This document shows positions 9,094 through 18,743 of a stretch of 63,267 nucleotides of DNA, in pieces. A model generated the notes under the pieces. It was not told where the DNA came from. It saw only the letters and a program-made list of their open reading frames with translations, and did not search any database. A program made the position numbers and the translations under genes. Where the stretch lies: positions 1-63,267 of the forward strand of contig MHXZ01000076.1 in NCBI GenBank assembly GCA_001825665.1, read 5' to 3'. The stretch is from Planctomycetes bacterium GWF2_41_51. Its GTDB lineage: Bacteria > Planctomycetota > Phycisphaerae > Sedimentisphaerales > UBA12454. How positions within the stretch are numbered: position 1 is the first letter of the stretch; the number at the start of each line of letters is the position of its first letter.

Positions 9094-10779
9094 ATGGCTT
9101 ATACAATTGGACTTGATTACGGAACGAATTCGGTAAGATGTGTTGTTGTAAACACAAAAAATGGAGACGAAATCGCAGCTTCTGTTGTCCCATATCCATC
9201 AGGAAAAAATGGAATTATCCTTGACCACTCCGACGCGAACCTCGCAAGGCAAAATCCTGCCGATTACATACTCGGCATCGAAGTAAGCGTCAATAATGCA
9301 ATAATAAACGCAAAAACAAACGATAAAAAATTCTCCCCGGAAAAAATCATCGGCTTCGGCGTTGATACCACCGGCTCAACCCCAATCCCGGTCGATAGCG
9401 ATGGCACTCCCCTTTCGATGTTGCCTGCATTTAAAAATAATCCAAACGCAATGGCATGGCTGTGGAAAGATCACACAAGCCACAAAGAAGCGGCGCAAAT
9501 TACCGCTCTCGCTAAAAAGATGCATCCCGAATATCTCGCCAAGTGCGGCGGAACATATTCATCCGAATGGTTTTTCAGCAAAATTCTGCATTGTTTGAAT
9601 ATCGACAAAAAAGTCTTTGACGCTGCATACTCCTGGGTCGAATGCGCAGATTACATCCCGGCCGTCTTAGTCGGCGATACAAAACCCGAAAACCTCAAAT
9701 GCAGCAGATGCGCAGCCGGGCATAAGGCAATGTTCAATGAAGACTGGGGCGGACTGCCTGCAAAAAGTTTCTTAAGTAAACTCAATCCTAAACTCGGCGC
9801 ACTGCGGGATAGACTCTACAAACATACTTATTCAATCGATACGATTGCCGGCGGACTTTCCAAACAATGGGCGAACAAACTCGGCCTTATTGAAAATATT
9901 CCTGTAGCAGTCGGTGCTTTCGATGCACATCTCGGCGCAGTCGGCAGCGGTGTAAAAAATGGCACGCTTGTTAAAATAATAGGGACGAGTACATGCGATA
10001 TCCTCGTCAGCCAGAAAAGAGGCAAACTAAAAGACATCCCCGGCGTTTGCGGAATCGTTGATGGCTCAGTACTGCCGAATTTCTGGGGGCTTGAAGCAGG
10101 CCAATCCGCCGTCGGCGACATTTTCAATTGGTATGTTGATTACATTCAACCCGGCGGAAAAATCGAAGGCTCGCACGAAGAACTAACCAAAAAAGCCGCA
10201 AAACTCAAACCCGCTCAATCTGGTTTGCTCGCTCTCGATTGGAACAATGGAAACAGAACAATCCTTGTTGACCAGAGGCTCACAGGTCTTCTTCTCGGCC
10301 AAACCCTCCATACAAAACCTGAAGAAATTTATCGCGCACTTATTGAGGCTACAGCTTTTGGAGCTTTGACAATTTTCAATCGTTTCGAAGAATACGGCGT
10401 AAAAATCAACGAAGTAATCAACTGCGGCGGAATCGCGGAAAAAAATCCAATGGTAATGCAAATTTACGCCGACATCACCGGCAGAGAAATGAAAGTCTCA
10501 CGTTCTTCGCAAAGCTGCGCATTAGGTTCAGCAATTGCCGCCGCTGTAGTCGCAGGCAAAAAAGCCGGTGGATATGACGATTTCGCTTCGGCACAGAAAG
10601 CTATGTGCGGCGTAAAGAAAACAACGTATAAACCCATCGCGAAAAATAATAAAGTTTATTCAGAGCTTTACAAGCTATATAAAAAACTGCACGATGCTTT
10701 CGGCATAAAGAACAGTAAAATTATGCTTTCGGATATTATGAAAGAATTATTAAGGCTTAAAGAAGAGGCAAATAAATAA
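9094..10779 (+). CDS. araB: Ribulokinase
   Basis: FGGY-family carbohydrate kinase of 561 residues, the length and type of ribulokinase, which phosphorylates L-ribulose in arabinose catabolism. GLDYGTNSVRC is the N-terminal phosphate-1 motif, GTSTCDIL the central ATPase motif, and NCGGIAEKNPMVMQIYADI the FGGY-2 region. The frame could open at a TTG at 9082, but the ATG at 9094 has GGAGG at 9084-9088 with 5-base spacing and gives the standard MAYTIGLDYG start. The stop overlaps the araD ATG (ATAATG), a sign of translational coupling. The substrate is deduced from the araD and isomerase neighbours. Confidence 0.93.
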   Translation: MAYTIGLDYGTNSVRCVVVNTKNGDEIAASVVPYPSGKNGIILDHSDANLARQNPADYILGIEVSVNNAIINAKTNDKKFSPEKIIGFGVDTTGSTPIPVDSDGTPLSMLPAFKNNPNAMAWLWKDHTSHKEAAQITALAKKMHPEYLAKCGGTYSSEWFFSKILHCLNIDKKVFDAAYSWVECADYIPAVLVGDTKPENLKCSRCAAGHKAMFNEDWGGLPAKSFLSKLNPKLGALRDRLYKHTYSIDTIAGGLSKQWANKLGLIENIPVAVGAFDAHLGAVGSGVKNGTLVKIIGTSTCDILVSQKRGKLKDIPGVCGIVDGSVLPNFWGLEAGQSAVGDIFNWYVDYIQPGGKIEGSHEELTKKAAKLKPAQSGLLALDWNNGNRTILVDQRLTGLLLGQTLHTKPEEIYRALIEATAFGALTIFNRFEEYGVKINEVINCGGIAEKNPMVMQIYADITGREMKVSRSSQSCALGSAIAAAVVAGKKAGGYDDFASAQKAMCGVKKTTYKPIAKNNKVYSELYKLYKKLHDAFGIKNSKIMLSDIMKELLRLKEEANK

Positions 10780-11471
10780 TGCTCGATCAATTAAAAAAAT
10801 CCGTTTGCAAGGCGAATTTAGAACTTCAAAAACAAAATCTTGTCATTTACAGTTGGGGCAACGTCAGCGGCATTGACAGAAAAACGGATGTAGTCGCCAT
10901 AAAACCAAGCGGAGTAGCTTATGATAAATTAACTCCGGAAAAAATCGTTCTTCTCGATTTGAAAGGTAACGTTATCGAAGGAAAATTAAAACCATCTTCG
11001 GATGCGCCCACCCATCTCGAGATTTACAGGAATTTTCCGGAAATCGGCGGCATCTGCCACACTCATTCGACTTATGCGACAATGTGGGCACAGGCCTGCC
11101 GTGAAATCCCTCCGCTGGGAACAACTGGAGCTGATTATTTTTACGGTGCTGTGCCTGTTACTAAAGCTTTAACAAAATCGCAGATTAAAAATGATTACGA
11201 GTTGAACACCGGCAAACTGATTGTTAAAAGATTTAAAAACATCGATCCGCTCGAAATGCCCGCCTGTCTGGTAGCTTGTCACGGCCCTTTTACATGGGGA
11301 GCAACTCCTGAAAAAGCGGTTGAAAATGCCGTTATACTTGAAAATACCGCTAAACTCGCTTTCGGAACAATTATGCTGAATCTCGATATTCTCCCTATTT
11401 CAAAAAATCTGCTCGACAAGCATTTCTTCCGTAAGCACGGCAAAAACGCATATTATGGGCAAAACACTTGA
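10779..11471 (+). CDS. araD: L-ribulose-5-phosphate 4-epimerase
   Basis: Class II aldolase/adducin family protein of 230 residues. It matches AraD, which converts L-ribulose-5-phosphate to D-xylulose-5-phosphate for entry into the pentose phosphate pathway. YSWGNVSGID, KPSGVAYDKL and SSDAPTHLEIYRNFP are the phosphate and substrate loops; GICHTHSTYATMWAQ carries the zinc histidines. It overlaps araB by one base, and the isomerase-family gene follows after a 56-base gap. Confidence 0.94.
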   Translation: MLDQLKKSVCKANLELQKQNLVIYSWGNVSGIDRKTDVVAIKPSGVAYDKLTPEKIVLLDLKGNVIEGKLKPSSDAPTHLEIYRNFPEIGGICHTHSTYATMWAQACREIPPLGTTGADYFYGAVPVTKALTKSQIKNDYELNTGKLIVKRFKNIDPLEMPACLVACHGPFTWGATPEKAVENAVILENTAKLAFGTIMLNLDILPISKNLLDKHFFRKHGKNAYYGQNT

Positions 11472-11527
11472 TTATGTTAATTATCACGCATATTATATTG
11501 AGGAAATTTTTATAGGAGTTGTTAAAA

Positions 11528-12934
11528 ATGGCAAAAATGACATTCGGAGTTATCGTAGGCAACAGAGGGTTTTTCCCGGCAAGCTTAGCGCAGCAGGGTC
11601 GTCAGGATATTCTCAATGTTCTGAAAAAAGCAGGCTGTGAGGCTGTTTGCCTTACAGATAAAGATACAAAATTCGGCAGTGTCGAAACTTACAGCGATGC
11701 TCAAAAATGCGCTGAGTTGTTCGACAAAAACGCCGACAAAATTGACGGCATCATCGTTACTCTGCCGAACTTCGGCGACGAAAAAGGTGTTGCTGAAGTT
11801 ATTAAAAGCTGCGGCCTGAACGTTCCGATTCTAATACAGGCAGAGTCCGACGATAATACGAAAATGAAAATCGAAAACAGACGCGATTCATTCTGCGGAA
11901 AAATCAGCGTTTGCAATAATCTTCGTCAATCAGGCGTTCCTTTCACACTTACTAAATCGCATACAATGAAAGTTAAATCGCTTGAATTCAAAAAAGAACT
12001 CGACTTCTTTGCATCAGTTTGTCGAATCGTCAAAGGCCTTAATAATGTACGCTTCGGGGCAATCGGCGCAAGAACAGGCGCATTCAATACTGTCCGCTAC
12101 AGCGAAAAGATTCTCGAACTCGCCGGTATTTCAGTGGAAACAATCGACTTGTCTGAAATTTTCGGCAGAACTGAAAAGATGGATAATAGCGAACAAATCG
12201 TTAAACAAAAAATTGCTTCTATACAGGATTACGTCACCACTAGCGGCATACCTGACGACGCTCTTATGAGAATGGCGAAATTCTCATGCGTAATTGACCA
12301 GTGGGCAAGCGAGTTGAACCTCGCCGGCACTGCGATTCAATGTTGGACGAGTATGGAAGAATTCTTCGGCGTTGTTCCTTGCACTATCATGAGCATGATG
12401 AGCCAGTCGCTTATGCCAAGCGCCTGCGAAGTCGATATAACCGGCCTTTTGGCAATGTACATCCTTCAGCTCGCAAGCGGTTCGCCAAGCGCTCTGCTCG
12501 ACTGGAACAATAATTTCGGAAATGACCCCGACAAATGCGTACTGTTCCATTGCAGCAATCTTCCCAAATCGTTTTTCAAAACTGCAAAAATGGATTACCA
12601 GGCAATCATCGCAGGTTCAGTCGGCAAACAGAACACTTACGGCACAATCGTCGGCAAAATCGCTCCCAACAAAACAACTTTCTGTCGCGTCACCACAGAC
12701 GATACAGCCGGTATTCTCACTGGATATGTAGGTCAGGGAGAATTTACCGCAGACAAACTTAATACTTTCGGCGGCTATGGTATTTTAAAAGTGAAAAACC
12801 TCCAGACACTTTTACAGCTTATCTGCCAGGAAGGTTTCGAACATCACGTTGCCGCAAATATAAGCTCTAAAGCTGACGCTATTACCGAAGCTTTGGAAAA
12901 TTATCTCGGCTGGGAAATTTATCATCATCAATAG
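11528..12934 (+). CDS. L-fucose/L-arabinose isomerase family protein
   Basis: A 468-residue member of the fucose/arabinose isomerase superfamily. The C-terminal half shows SACEVDITG, SALLDWNNNFG and VLFHCSNLP, the residues that usually bind the catalytic metal in FucI-type enzymes. It is not the classical AraA, which begins with a FWFVVGSQ-type motif. Its place after araB and araD suggests it supplies the missing L-arabinose to L-ribulose step, or a related pentose or hexose isomerisation. The ATG at 11528 is chosen over an upstream TTG at 11519 because AGGAG at 11514-11518 is well spaced. Substrate specificity is inference. Confidence 0.8.
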   Translation: MAKMTFGVIVGNRGFFPASLAQQGRQDILNVLKKAGCEAVCLTDKDTKFGSVETYSDAQKCAELFDKNADKIDGIIVTLPNFGDEKGVAEVIKSCGLNVPILIQAESDDNTKMKIENRRDSFCGKISVCNNLRQSGVPFTLTKSHTMKVKSLEFKKELDFFASVCRIVKGLNNVRFGAIGARTGAFNTVRYSEKILELAGISVETIDLSEIFGRTEKMDNSEQIVKQKIASIQDYVTTSGIPDDALMRMAKFSCVIDQWASELNLAGTAIQCWTSMEEFFGVVPCTIMSMMSQSLMPSACEVDITGLLAMYILQLASGSPSALLDWNNNFGNDPDKCVLFHCSNLPKSFFKTAKMDYQAIIAGSVGKQNTYGTIVGKIAPNKTTFCRVTTDDTAGILTGYVGQGEFTADKLNTFGGYGILKVKNLQTLLQLICQEGFEHHVAANISSKADAITEALENYLGWEIYHHQ

Positions 12935-12960
12935 ATTTGATTCTCTATGGTTTTTAGAAA

Positions 12961-14241
12961 ATGAAACTAATCGCAAAAGAATCACGGCTTAGAGGCAATG
13001 TCGCTATTCCTGCGTCAAAATCGCACACAATCCGCGCTGTCGCAATCGCGTCTCTGGCTGATGGTGAAAGCCTCATAAGAAATCCGCTCATTTCGGATGA
13101 CGCGATAAGTGCAATTAAATGTTACGGTATGCTCGGCGCTAAAGCAGACTGCTCGGATAAAGCCTGCTGGAAAATCACCGGCACTGGCGGGAAATTAAAA
13201 GCACCTGCTGAAATTATCGATGTCGGAAATTCGGGTACAACTCTGCGGCTTGCGACAGGGTCAGCTTCTCTGATACCTAAAGGACAAAAAGTAACATTCA
13301 CAGGTGATTCGCAGATTCAGACAAGACCGATTCAGCCCCTTCTCGATTCTTTGAACGAACTTGGTGCGAAAGCAAAAAGCATAAAAAATAATGGCTCGGC
13401 CCCAATCGAAATCCAAGGTCAAATCAATGGAGGCAAAACAACAATCGAATGTTTCACAAGCCAATATCTAAGCAGTCTGCTTCTCGCGGCACCATTGGCA
13501 CCCAAAGATACTGAAATAATTGTCCCTCTCCTCAACGAACCTGACTACGTGAAAATAACCCTTGATTGGCTCGACTGGCAAGGCATTGAATATGAAAATT
13601 ACAATATGAAGCGTTTCATAATCAAAGGCAATCAAAAATTCAAAGCCTTTGACAAGCAGATTCCAGCCGATTTTTCTAGCGCGACATTTTTCCTTTGCGC
13701 CGCCGCTATCCTCGATTCTGATATCACAATCACCGGTCTCGATTTTTCAGATAGCCAGCCAGACAAAGCCGTTGTTGATTATCTCAAAAAAATGGGGGCA
13801 AAAATCGAAATTACTTCCGCGGGTGTCCGCGTTCAATCAAGTCAACTAAAGGGCGTTGATATAGATATGAACAGAACACCGGACGCCCTGCCGGCAATGG
13901 CCGTAACAGCAGCATTTGCACAGGGAACCACAAGATTCCTAAACGTCCCGCAGGCAAGAAAAAAAGAAACTGACCGGATAAAATGTATGGCCGAAGAACT
14001 GACAAAATTAGGAACGAATGTCGAGGAACTTCCCGACGGCCTGATTGTTCACGGCAGCAAACTTCATTCCGCAAACCTTGATGGTAGAGGCGACCACAGA
14101 ATTGTTATGTCCCTTGCAATTGCGGCGATGGCTCTCAGTCAGCCGTCAACAATCGATACCGCCGAAGCAATGAACGTTACATTTCCGGATTTTGCCAATC
14201 TTATGAAGCATCTGGGGGCAGATATAAATTTATCAGCCTGA
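12961..14241 (+). CDS. aroA: 3-phosphoshikimate 1-carboxyvinyltransferase (EPSP synthase)
   Basis: EPSP synthase of 426 residues, sixth step of the shikimate pathway (shikimate-3-phosphate plus PEP). SKSHTIRAVAIA, GNSGTTLRLATG, the RKKETDRIKCMAEEL motif and GDHRIVMSLAIAAMA are all present. The AGDSQI-type phosphate loop reads TGDSQIQTRP. It lies 26 bases after the isomerase gene without a strong ribosome site. The next gene is a chorismate synthase homologue, the following step of the pathway, which has its own promoter. Confidence 0.95.
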   Translation: MKLIAKESRLRGNVAIPASKSHTIRAVAIASLADGESLIRNPLISDDAISAIKCYGMLGAKADCSDKACWKITGTGGKLKAPAEIIDVGNSGTTLRLATGSASLIPKGQKVTFTGDSQIQTRPIQPLLDSLNELGAKAKSIKNNGSAPIEIQGQINGGKTTIECFTSQYLSSLLLAAPLAPKDTEIIVPLLNEPDYVKITLDWLDWQGIEYENYNMKRFIIKGNQKFKAFDKQIPADFSSATFFLCAAAILDSDITITGLDFSDSQPDKAVVDYLKKMGAKIEITSAGVRVQSSQLKGVDIDMNRTPDALPAMAVTAAFAQGTTRFLNVPQARKKETDRIKCMAEELTKLGTNVEELPDGLIVHGSKLHSANLDGRGDHRIVMSLAIAAMALSQPSTIDTAEAMNVTFPDFANLMKHLGADINLSA

Positions 14242-14254
14242 TTCCGAAATTGAC

Positions 14255-14283
14255 TTGAACAATTCTTCCCTTTTTTTTATACT
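14255..14283 (+). promoter_or_regulatory. Promoter in front of aroC
   Basis: TTGAAC (14255-14260) and TATACT (14278-14283) are 17 bases apart, in the gap between aroA and aroC. Transcription would start near 14290, about 35 bases before the aroC ATG. An AAAAAGGAG ribosome site sits just before that ATG. Confidence 0.6.
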
Positions 14284-14325
14284 GCTTTACTCGGAATTAA
14301 TTAAAATGGTTAAAAAGGAGATACT

Positions 14326-15657
14326 ATGTTAGGTTGTCATTTTGGACGAATGTTTCAGGTATCAGTCGCAGGCGGGTCATATCAGGATGGCCTTTCCGCT
14401 GTAATTCAAGGCTGTCCCCCTGCTATGGCGATTAGCGAGCAGGAAATATACGGCGATTTACTTTTGCGAAAGCCCGGCGCAGATGAATTAAGTTCACCTC
14501 GCAAAGAGCCGGATTTGCCCGTAATTTATACAGGTATTAATGCTGCCGATACAGTCGAAGACGCAAAAAACAAGGGATTGACAAATGGCACGCCTTTGAC
14601 AATTCTCATCCCAAATCTCGACAGGCATTTCATTCACGTCAAACAATATCAGGACACCAACCGCACTCCCCGCCCGGGACACGCTTCTTATGCTTCATTT
14701 CTAAAATACGGTCCTGCGGACGATTCAATCGGCGCTGGAATTTTCAGCGGCAGATATACCTCCACGATTGTCGCAGCAGGCTGTGTCGCCAAAAAAATTC
14801 TTCAAAAATGCGGCATTGAAGTTTTCAGTTTTGTAAAAGAACTTGCGGGCGTTAGATGCGGAAATATCGATAGCTCAAAAGCATTGAAATATACTCAAAA
14901 CTATAAAAAAATGAGATGTGACCTCGATCCATTTTATCAGGAAGTTTATGCCAAAGGCAGAATAAACGCAGATATGCGTTTCCTTGAAAAAATGGTTGTC
15001 TTTGCTCAAATTGAAAAGGAAATAGACCTGATTCGAGACAAAGCTCCAAAAATAGATGTCAAAAAAATTATTGAAAAATATGGCGTTCATCACATCCTGA
15101 ATTGTCCCGACATAGAGACTGCGGAAGAAATGGTAAAAGCCTGCAATAAAATTTCAGCACAAGGAGATTCAGCAGGTGGAGTTGTGGAAGTCATCGTAAC
15201 CGGCGTACCAGTAGGTCTCGGGGAACCGGTATTCGATAAACTTGACGCACAACTTGGCCAAATGCTTGGCATAGGCGCTGTTAAAGGTGTTGAAATCGGA
15301 GCTGGTTTCGCTGTAAAAAATATGACAGGTTCACAAAACAACGACCAGATGCATTCTGAAAACGGCAAAGTCATATTTGATTCTAACAACGCCGGCGGCA
15401 TCACAGGTGGGCTCTCAACAGGTCAGGATATTGTTGTCAGACTTGCAGTAAAGGGCACTCCGACTATTGATAAGCCGCAGCATACAATTGATAAATACAC
15501 CCTCGAAAACAAAAATCTCGCTGCGATTACAAGACGAGACCCGACAATTGTTGCGCGAGTCTGGCCGGTAGCTGAAAATTATACCGCGATGATAATCCTT
15601 GATAATCTTATGATGCATTATGGTTATCAGAATATTAAGCAGAAGTTTGAAAAATAA
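14326..15657 (+). CDS. aroC: Divergent chorismate synthase
   Basis: A 443-residue chorismate synthase homologue (EPSP to chorismate, FMN-dependent). It aligns along its length: the start MLGCHFGRMFQVSV matches the usual GNTFGxxFRVTT, then VIQGCPPAM, TNGTPLTILI, RPGHASYASFLKYG, SIGAGIFSGRYT and RRDPTIVARVWPVAE. Two catalytic blocks are altered. The invariant GESHG is GGSYQ (residues 16-20), replacing a histidine that acts on FMN with tyrosine. The usual RSSARET reads IFSGRYT (139-145). The second histidine (His119) and the late Asp (RRDP) remain. At 443 residues it is longer than the usual 360-390, mainly from inserts in the middle. Its own promoter and the AGGAG before the ATG support the start. 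It may be a working variant or a paralogue with another role. Confidence 0.8.
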   Translation: MLGCHFGRMFQVSVAGGSYQDGLSAVIQGCPPAMAISEQEIYGDLLLRKPGADELSSPRKEPDLPVIYTGINAADTVEDAKNKGLTNGTPLTILIPNLDRHFIHVKQYQDTNRTPRPGHASYASFLKYGPADDSIGAGIFSGRYTSTIVAAGCVAKKILQKCGIEVFSFVKELAGVRCGNIDSSKALKYTQNYKKMRCDLDPFYQEVYAKGRINADMRFLEKMVVFAQIEKEIDLIRDKAPKIDVKKIIEKYGVHHILNCPDIETAEEMVKACNKISAQGDSAGGVVEVIVTGVPVGLGEPVFDKLDAQLGQMLGIGAVKGVEIGAGFAVKNMTGSQNNDQMHSENGKVIFDSNNAGGITGGLSTGQDIVVRLAVKGTPTIDKPQHTIDKYTLENKNLAAITRRDPTIVARVWPVAENYTAMIILDNLMMHYGYQNIKQKFEK

Positions 15658-15663
15658 AACACA

Positions 15664-15696
15664 AAAAAAGGCCGACGTCAAAGTCGGCCTTTTTAA
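15664..15696. terminator. Bidirectional rho-independent terminator between aroC and the secretin gene
   Basis: The arms GGCCGAC (15670-15676) and GTCGGCC (15683-15689) form a perfect 7-base-pair stem with a 6-base loop. An A-run precedes it and a T-run follows it, so it can end transcription from both convergent genes. Confidence 0.9.
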
Positions 15697-15713
15697 TTTA
15701 ATTCAAATTAATC

Positions 15714-18626
15714 CTATCTTTCTTTAAGTGGGGCGAAATATTCTTCTTCGTATTCCTGTTTTATAATAATCGATGGCTTAACAAGAATCAGCAGAACATC
15801 CTGATCTTTCACTTTGCTGCGATTGCTGAACAGTCTGCCGATAAGAGGAACCTTTGAAAAGCCCGGTACGCCGGATTCCTTGTTTATTTCCGCGCCAAGT
15901 TTCTGACCGCCGATCAGCAGTGTCCCGCCATCCGGAACGCTTACGCGTGTTCGAATATCGGATACTTCTGAAACTGGAAGCGTAACATTAAATTGCTCAC
16001 CGGTAGTATCAGAAAAAACCGGGAACAGAGTATCAAGGTTTACCTGGGTATAGTTCGCCAGAATTAAAAGAACTACATACTTTTTATCTGCTGTAACTGT
16101 CGGTGTTACGTTTAATGTTACACCACCGACAATCCATTCAGCAGTTGGATTTGCAATAACTCTTGTCGGCTGATCCTCGCCTGCAACTGTTATATCTTCG
16201 AATTCATAATCCGAGATATATGCTGCTTCTCTTAAAACACTGATATTTGCACGTTCGCCGCTTAGAACTGTTACTCTCGGTGCAGTCAGAACTTTTGCGT
16301 CACGATGTGCCTGTGTTGCTCTGATAAGAAACCTGATTTGCAAATCATCATTAAATAAATTTAAGCCAATGGCGCCAATTCCGCCTCCAAGCTGTGGGGC
16401 GCCAATGATGCCTGCGGGTGTTGTCGAGATATTGCCCGGAATTGATGTCGCACCAGGCAGCGAAAAGTTCGAAGAATCCTGAAGAATAGCTATATCATCT
16501 GTAAAGGGGCTGCCGGTTCGAAGCAGAATATCTGTATCGATACCAATGTCCTCAAGGAAATTTTCTGTTACGAATAAAAATCTTGCCTCAATTGCTACTT
16601 GCAATCCTTTGGAATCACGTAAATCACTCAAAAGTTTTTCTATTTGCAAATGAACCTGCGGAGACTGACTTATAATTAGTGTATAACTATTTGTCGTCCT
16701 CACAATTGAACCTTCACCGCCGTTAATTAACCATGTATCAGGAGCAATTGTTTCCTGTATGATTGTGACTATATCGTCAGTATTTTCATCCATTAACTGT
16801 TCAGAATCTTCTGTCCCGCCGGTGTTGCCCGAACTTTGCGAAATACTGCCGCCGCCTCCGCCGCCGCCCTGACCGCCTGTTTGTGTCTGGGTAGGTTCGA
16901 AGTTCGCTGATGCGCCGACAATTTCACTTATGTCATAAACCTGCGTAATTAATTTTGTGCCCGGAAGGGATTCTCTCGTAGCTATTGTTATGTAGCCTTC
17001 CTTAACGACAAAATCTATATTCGCTACACCGCCTGAAATCGAAGTCAGCATTATTCTTAACGTTTCACCGACAGGAACTCCCGCAAAACCCTGCATTCCT
17101 ATTGGAGCATCCTGTTCAATATAAGCATTATCGGAAAGGTCATTCCAAAGAACGATAATCTTCAAAGGAGGATCGACTGAGTTTCTGATAATCTCTATCG
17201 CTTCATTGAACGGCGTATCAGGTGTAAGTGCGCTCAAATCAACGAGGGTTTCAAGTTGTTTATAAACATCTGAATCAGCTTGTGAAAGCCCTGTAATTAC
17301 AGTAGCTTTTCTTTTAGCTGATATGTCCTGCCAGTTACGCGGATATGTCATCAGGTCCGCATGAGGAATCATCGATCGTTGAACATCCGTGAAAACGGCC
17401 TCCTCCTGGCGGCCGATCTCACGTTTTATCTCAAGCTGCGTCCGAAGATTTATTATATCCTGGAGCATTTGTTTATTTATCGCGCCTTCTCTGCTTGTTG
17501 GATCGATCGCTAAAAGCGTTTCAATCTGAGCTAATGCTTCTTCATATCTTTGCTGTTCCTGGTATTCAGTAGCTCTTGCAAGAAGATCCTGTATTCTCTT
17601 TTGTTTGTCTGCTGCCTGCTGTGCTCTTAGTTTCTCTTGGGCGCTTTGAGCCTCGGCTCTCGACTGCTCGGCCTTCTGACGTTCTATTTCACTCTGGCGA
17701 GCATTAATATCTTTTGTAAGCTGTTCTAACGTAGCTGTATATTGTTTGTAATCTTCATCGCCCAGCAGCATTTTATTTCTTTCGACTACTGCCGATGCTC
17801 TTGAAATCTCATCTTTAGCGTATGCAAATTCGCCTTTACTGGCATAATCTTGTGCTTTAGCGACTGCTTCATTTACAACTGCTTTTGTATAACTCTGCTG
17901 AACTCTCTGTTTCTGTTTTACAGTCTCTATATAGTTTTCTTTTACTTGTTCTTCGGTCGGAGCCGGAGCCGCTGGTCTTTCAGGTTCATCCATTGGTGCT
18001 GCCGGTGCTTGTTCCTGTTGCGGCTGCTCAACCGGGGTTGGAGTCTGTGATGGTTTATTTACATCGTTTGCTTCAGGTACAAATTTTATATATTCGTTAT
18101 TGACACCAGGCTGTTGTGCCTGTTTTTGCTGCATTTCAGATTTCTGGTCAAGGGCTGCTATTTCAGCATCAACTGCTGATATTTCCTGTGCGGTAAGTTT
18201 GCCGGTTTGTTTAGCTTGTAAATATTTCTCTCTCGCCTGGTAATATTTTCCTTGTGCGGAAAGGGTTCTGGCTTGTGTGAGCAGTTCTGCCGCTACATTC
18301 TGTGTAACCGGCTGACTGACCTCTCCTGCGCCTGCCTGCAAATTCAAAGATTTCAGAAGTTCTGCAAGCCTGTTCTGGTCGGCGGGACTAAGATAATCTT
18401 TATAATTTTCTGCCTTCCTGGCTGTCGCTTTGGCGTCTTCATTCAATCCGCGGTTAAATTGTTCGTAAGCAATGTCAAGAAAGAGTTTACCCTGTTGCTG
18501 CATGGCTTGTGTTTTGGCTGCTGTATTTTCAACTGCAAAGCACGTCGATGATGCCGAGCTAATGACTATTACTGCCGCCGCAATTACCACTAAAAGCCAT
18601 CTTACTTTAGATACACCAATAGACAC
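15714..18626 (-). CDS. Secretin (type II secretion / type IV pilus outer-membrane channel family)
   Basis: A 970-residue secretin, the outer-membrane ring of type II secretion or type IV pilus systems. A signal sequence (hydrophobic about residues 9-31) is followed by helical, glutamine- and alanine-rich coiled-coil and TPR-like segments (about 40-400, e.g. RYEEALAQIETLLAIDP). An STN-like domain (about 450-560), a glycine/serine linker with a run of Gly, and an N1/secretin core come next. The signature VPDGGTLLIGGQKLG and GVPGFSKVPLIGRLFSNRS near the C-terminus is diagnostic. The start codon is GTG at 18626, with AGGAG at 18634-18638. The long N-terminal repeat region is unusual for GspD or PilQ. 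No other secretion or pilus genes lie alongside, so the system is unknown. Confidence 0.9.
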   Translation of the reverse strand: MSIGVSKVRWLLVVIAAAVIVISSASSTCFAVENTAAKTQAMQQQGKLFLDIAYEQFNRGLNEDAKATARKAENYKDYLSPADQNRLAELLKSLNLQAGAGEVSQPVTQNVAAELLTQARTLSAQGKYYQAREKYLQAKQTGKLTAQEISAVDAEIAALDQKSEMQQKQAQQPGVNNEYIKFVPEANDVNKPSQTPTPVEQPQQEQAPAAPMDEPERPAAPAPTEEQVKENYIETVKQKQRVQQSYTKAVVNEAVAKAQDYASKGEFAYAKDEISRASAVVERNKMLLGDEDYKQYTATLEQLTKDINARQSEIERQKAEQSRAEAQSAQEKLRAQQAADKQKRIQDLLARATEYQEQQRYEEALAQIETLLAIDPTSREGAINKQMLQDIINLRTQLEIKREIGRQEEAVFTDVQRSMIPHADLMTYPRNWQDISAKRKATVITGLSQADSDVYKQLETLVDLSALTPDTPFNEAIEIIRNSVDPPLKIIVLWNDLSDNAYIEQDAPIGMQGFAGVPVGETLRIMLTSISGGVANIDFVVKEGYITIATRESLPGTKLITQVYDISEIVGASANFEPTQTQTGGQGGGGGGGSISQSSGNTGGTEDSEQLMDENTDDIVTIIQETIAPDTWLINGGEGSIVRTTNSYTLIISQSPQVHLQIEKLLSDLRDSKGLQVAIEARFLFVTENFLEDIGIDTDILLRTGSPFTDDIAILQDSSNFSLPGATSIPGNISTTPAGIIGAPQLGGGIGAIGLNLFNDDLQIRFLIRATQAHRDAKVLTAPRVTVLSGERANISVLREAAYISDYEFEDITVAGEDQPTRVIANPTAEWIVGGVTLNVTPTVTADKKYVVLLILANYTQVNLDTLFPVFSDTTGEQFNVTLPVSEVSDIRTRVSVPDGGTLLIGGQKLGAEINKESGVPGFSKVPLIGRLFSNRSKVKDQDVLLILVKPSIIIKQEYEEEYFAPLKER

Positions 18627-18737
18627 TGGTCGTCTCCTATATAATTTTAGAGTTAAAGTTTAAGATGCTCAGGCAACATCCCTAATTTACCAAACCGTCC
18701 GGCTTCAATATTGCCGAAACTACGGCTCTTATTGAGA
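18627..18737 (-). ncRNA. Structured 5' leader of the secretin gene, unidentified
   Basis: The transcript from the promoter at 18744-18772 has a leader of about 111 bases with several mutually exclusive pairings. GCCG/CGGC forms a hairpin. GGCAA (complement of 18711-18715) can pair with TTGCC (complement of 18672-18676). The latter overlaps a GATGTT/AGCATC hairpin (18664-18680). AAGCC/GGTTT gives a further hairpin around a GGAC loop. This is riboswitch-like but matches no class I recognise. The conserved core of c-di-GMP-I riboswitches is absent. Confidence 0.4.
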
Positions 18738-18743
18738 TTAGCT

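Noticed and set aside
18627-18737. c-di-GMP-I riboswitch before the secretin gene
   Set aside because: The conserved GGACGCAAAGCC core and its GAAA tetraloop are absent; only a GCCGGAC stretch is superficially alike.
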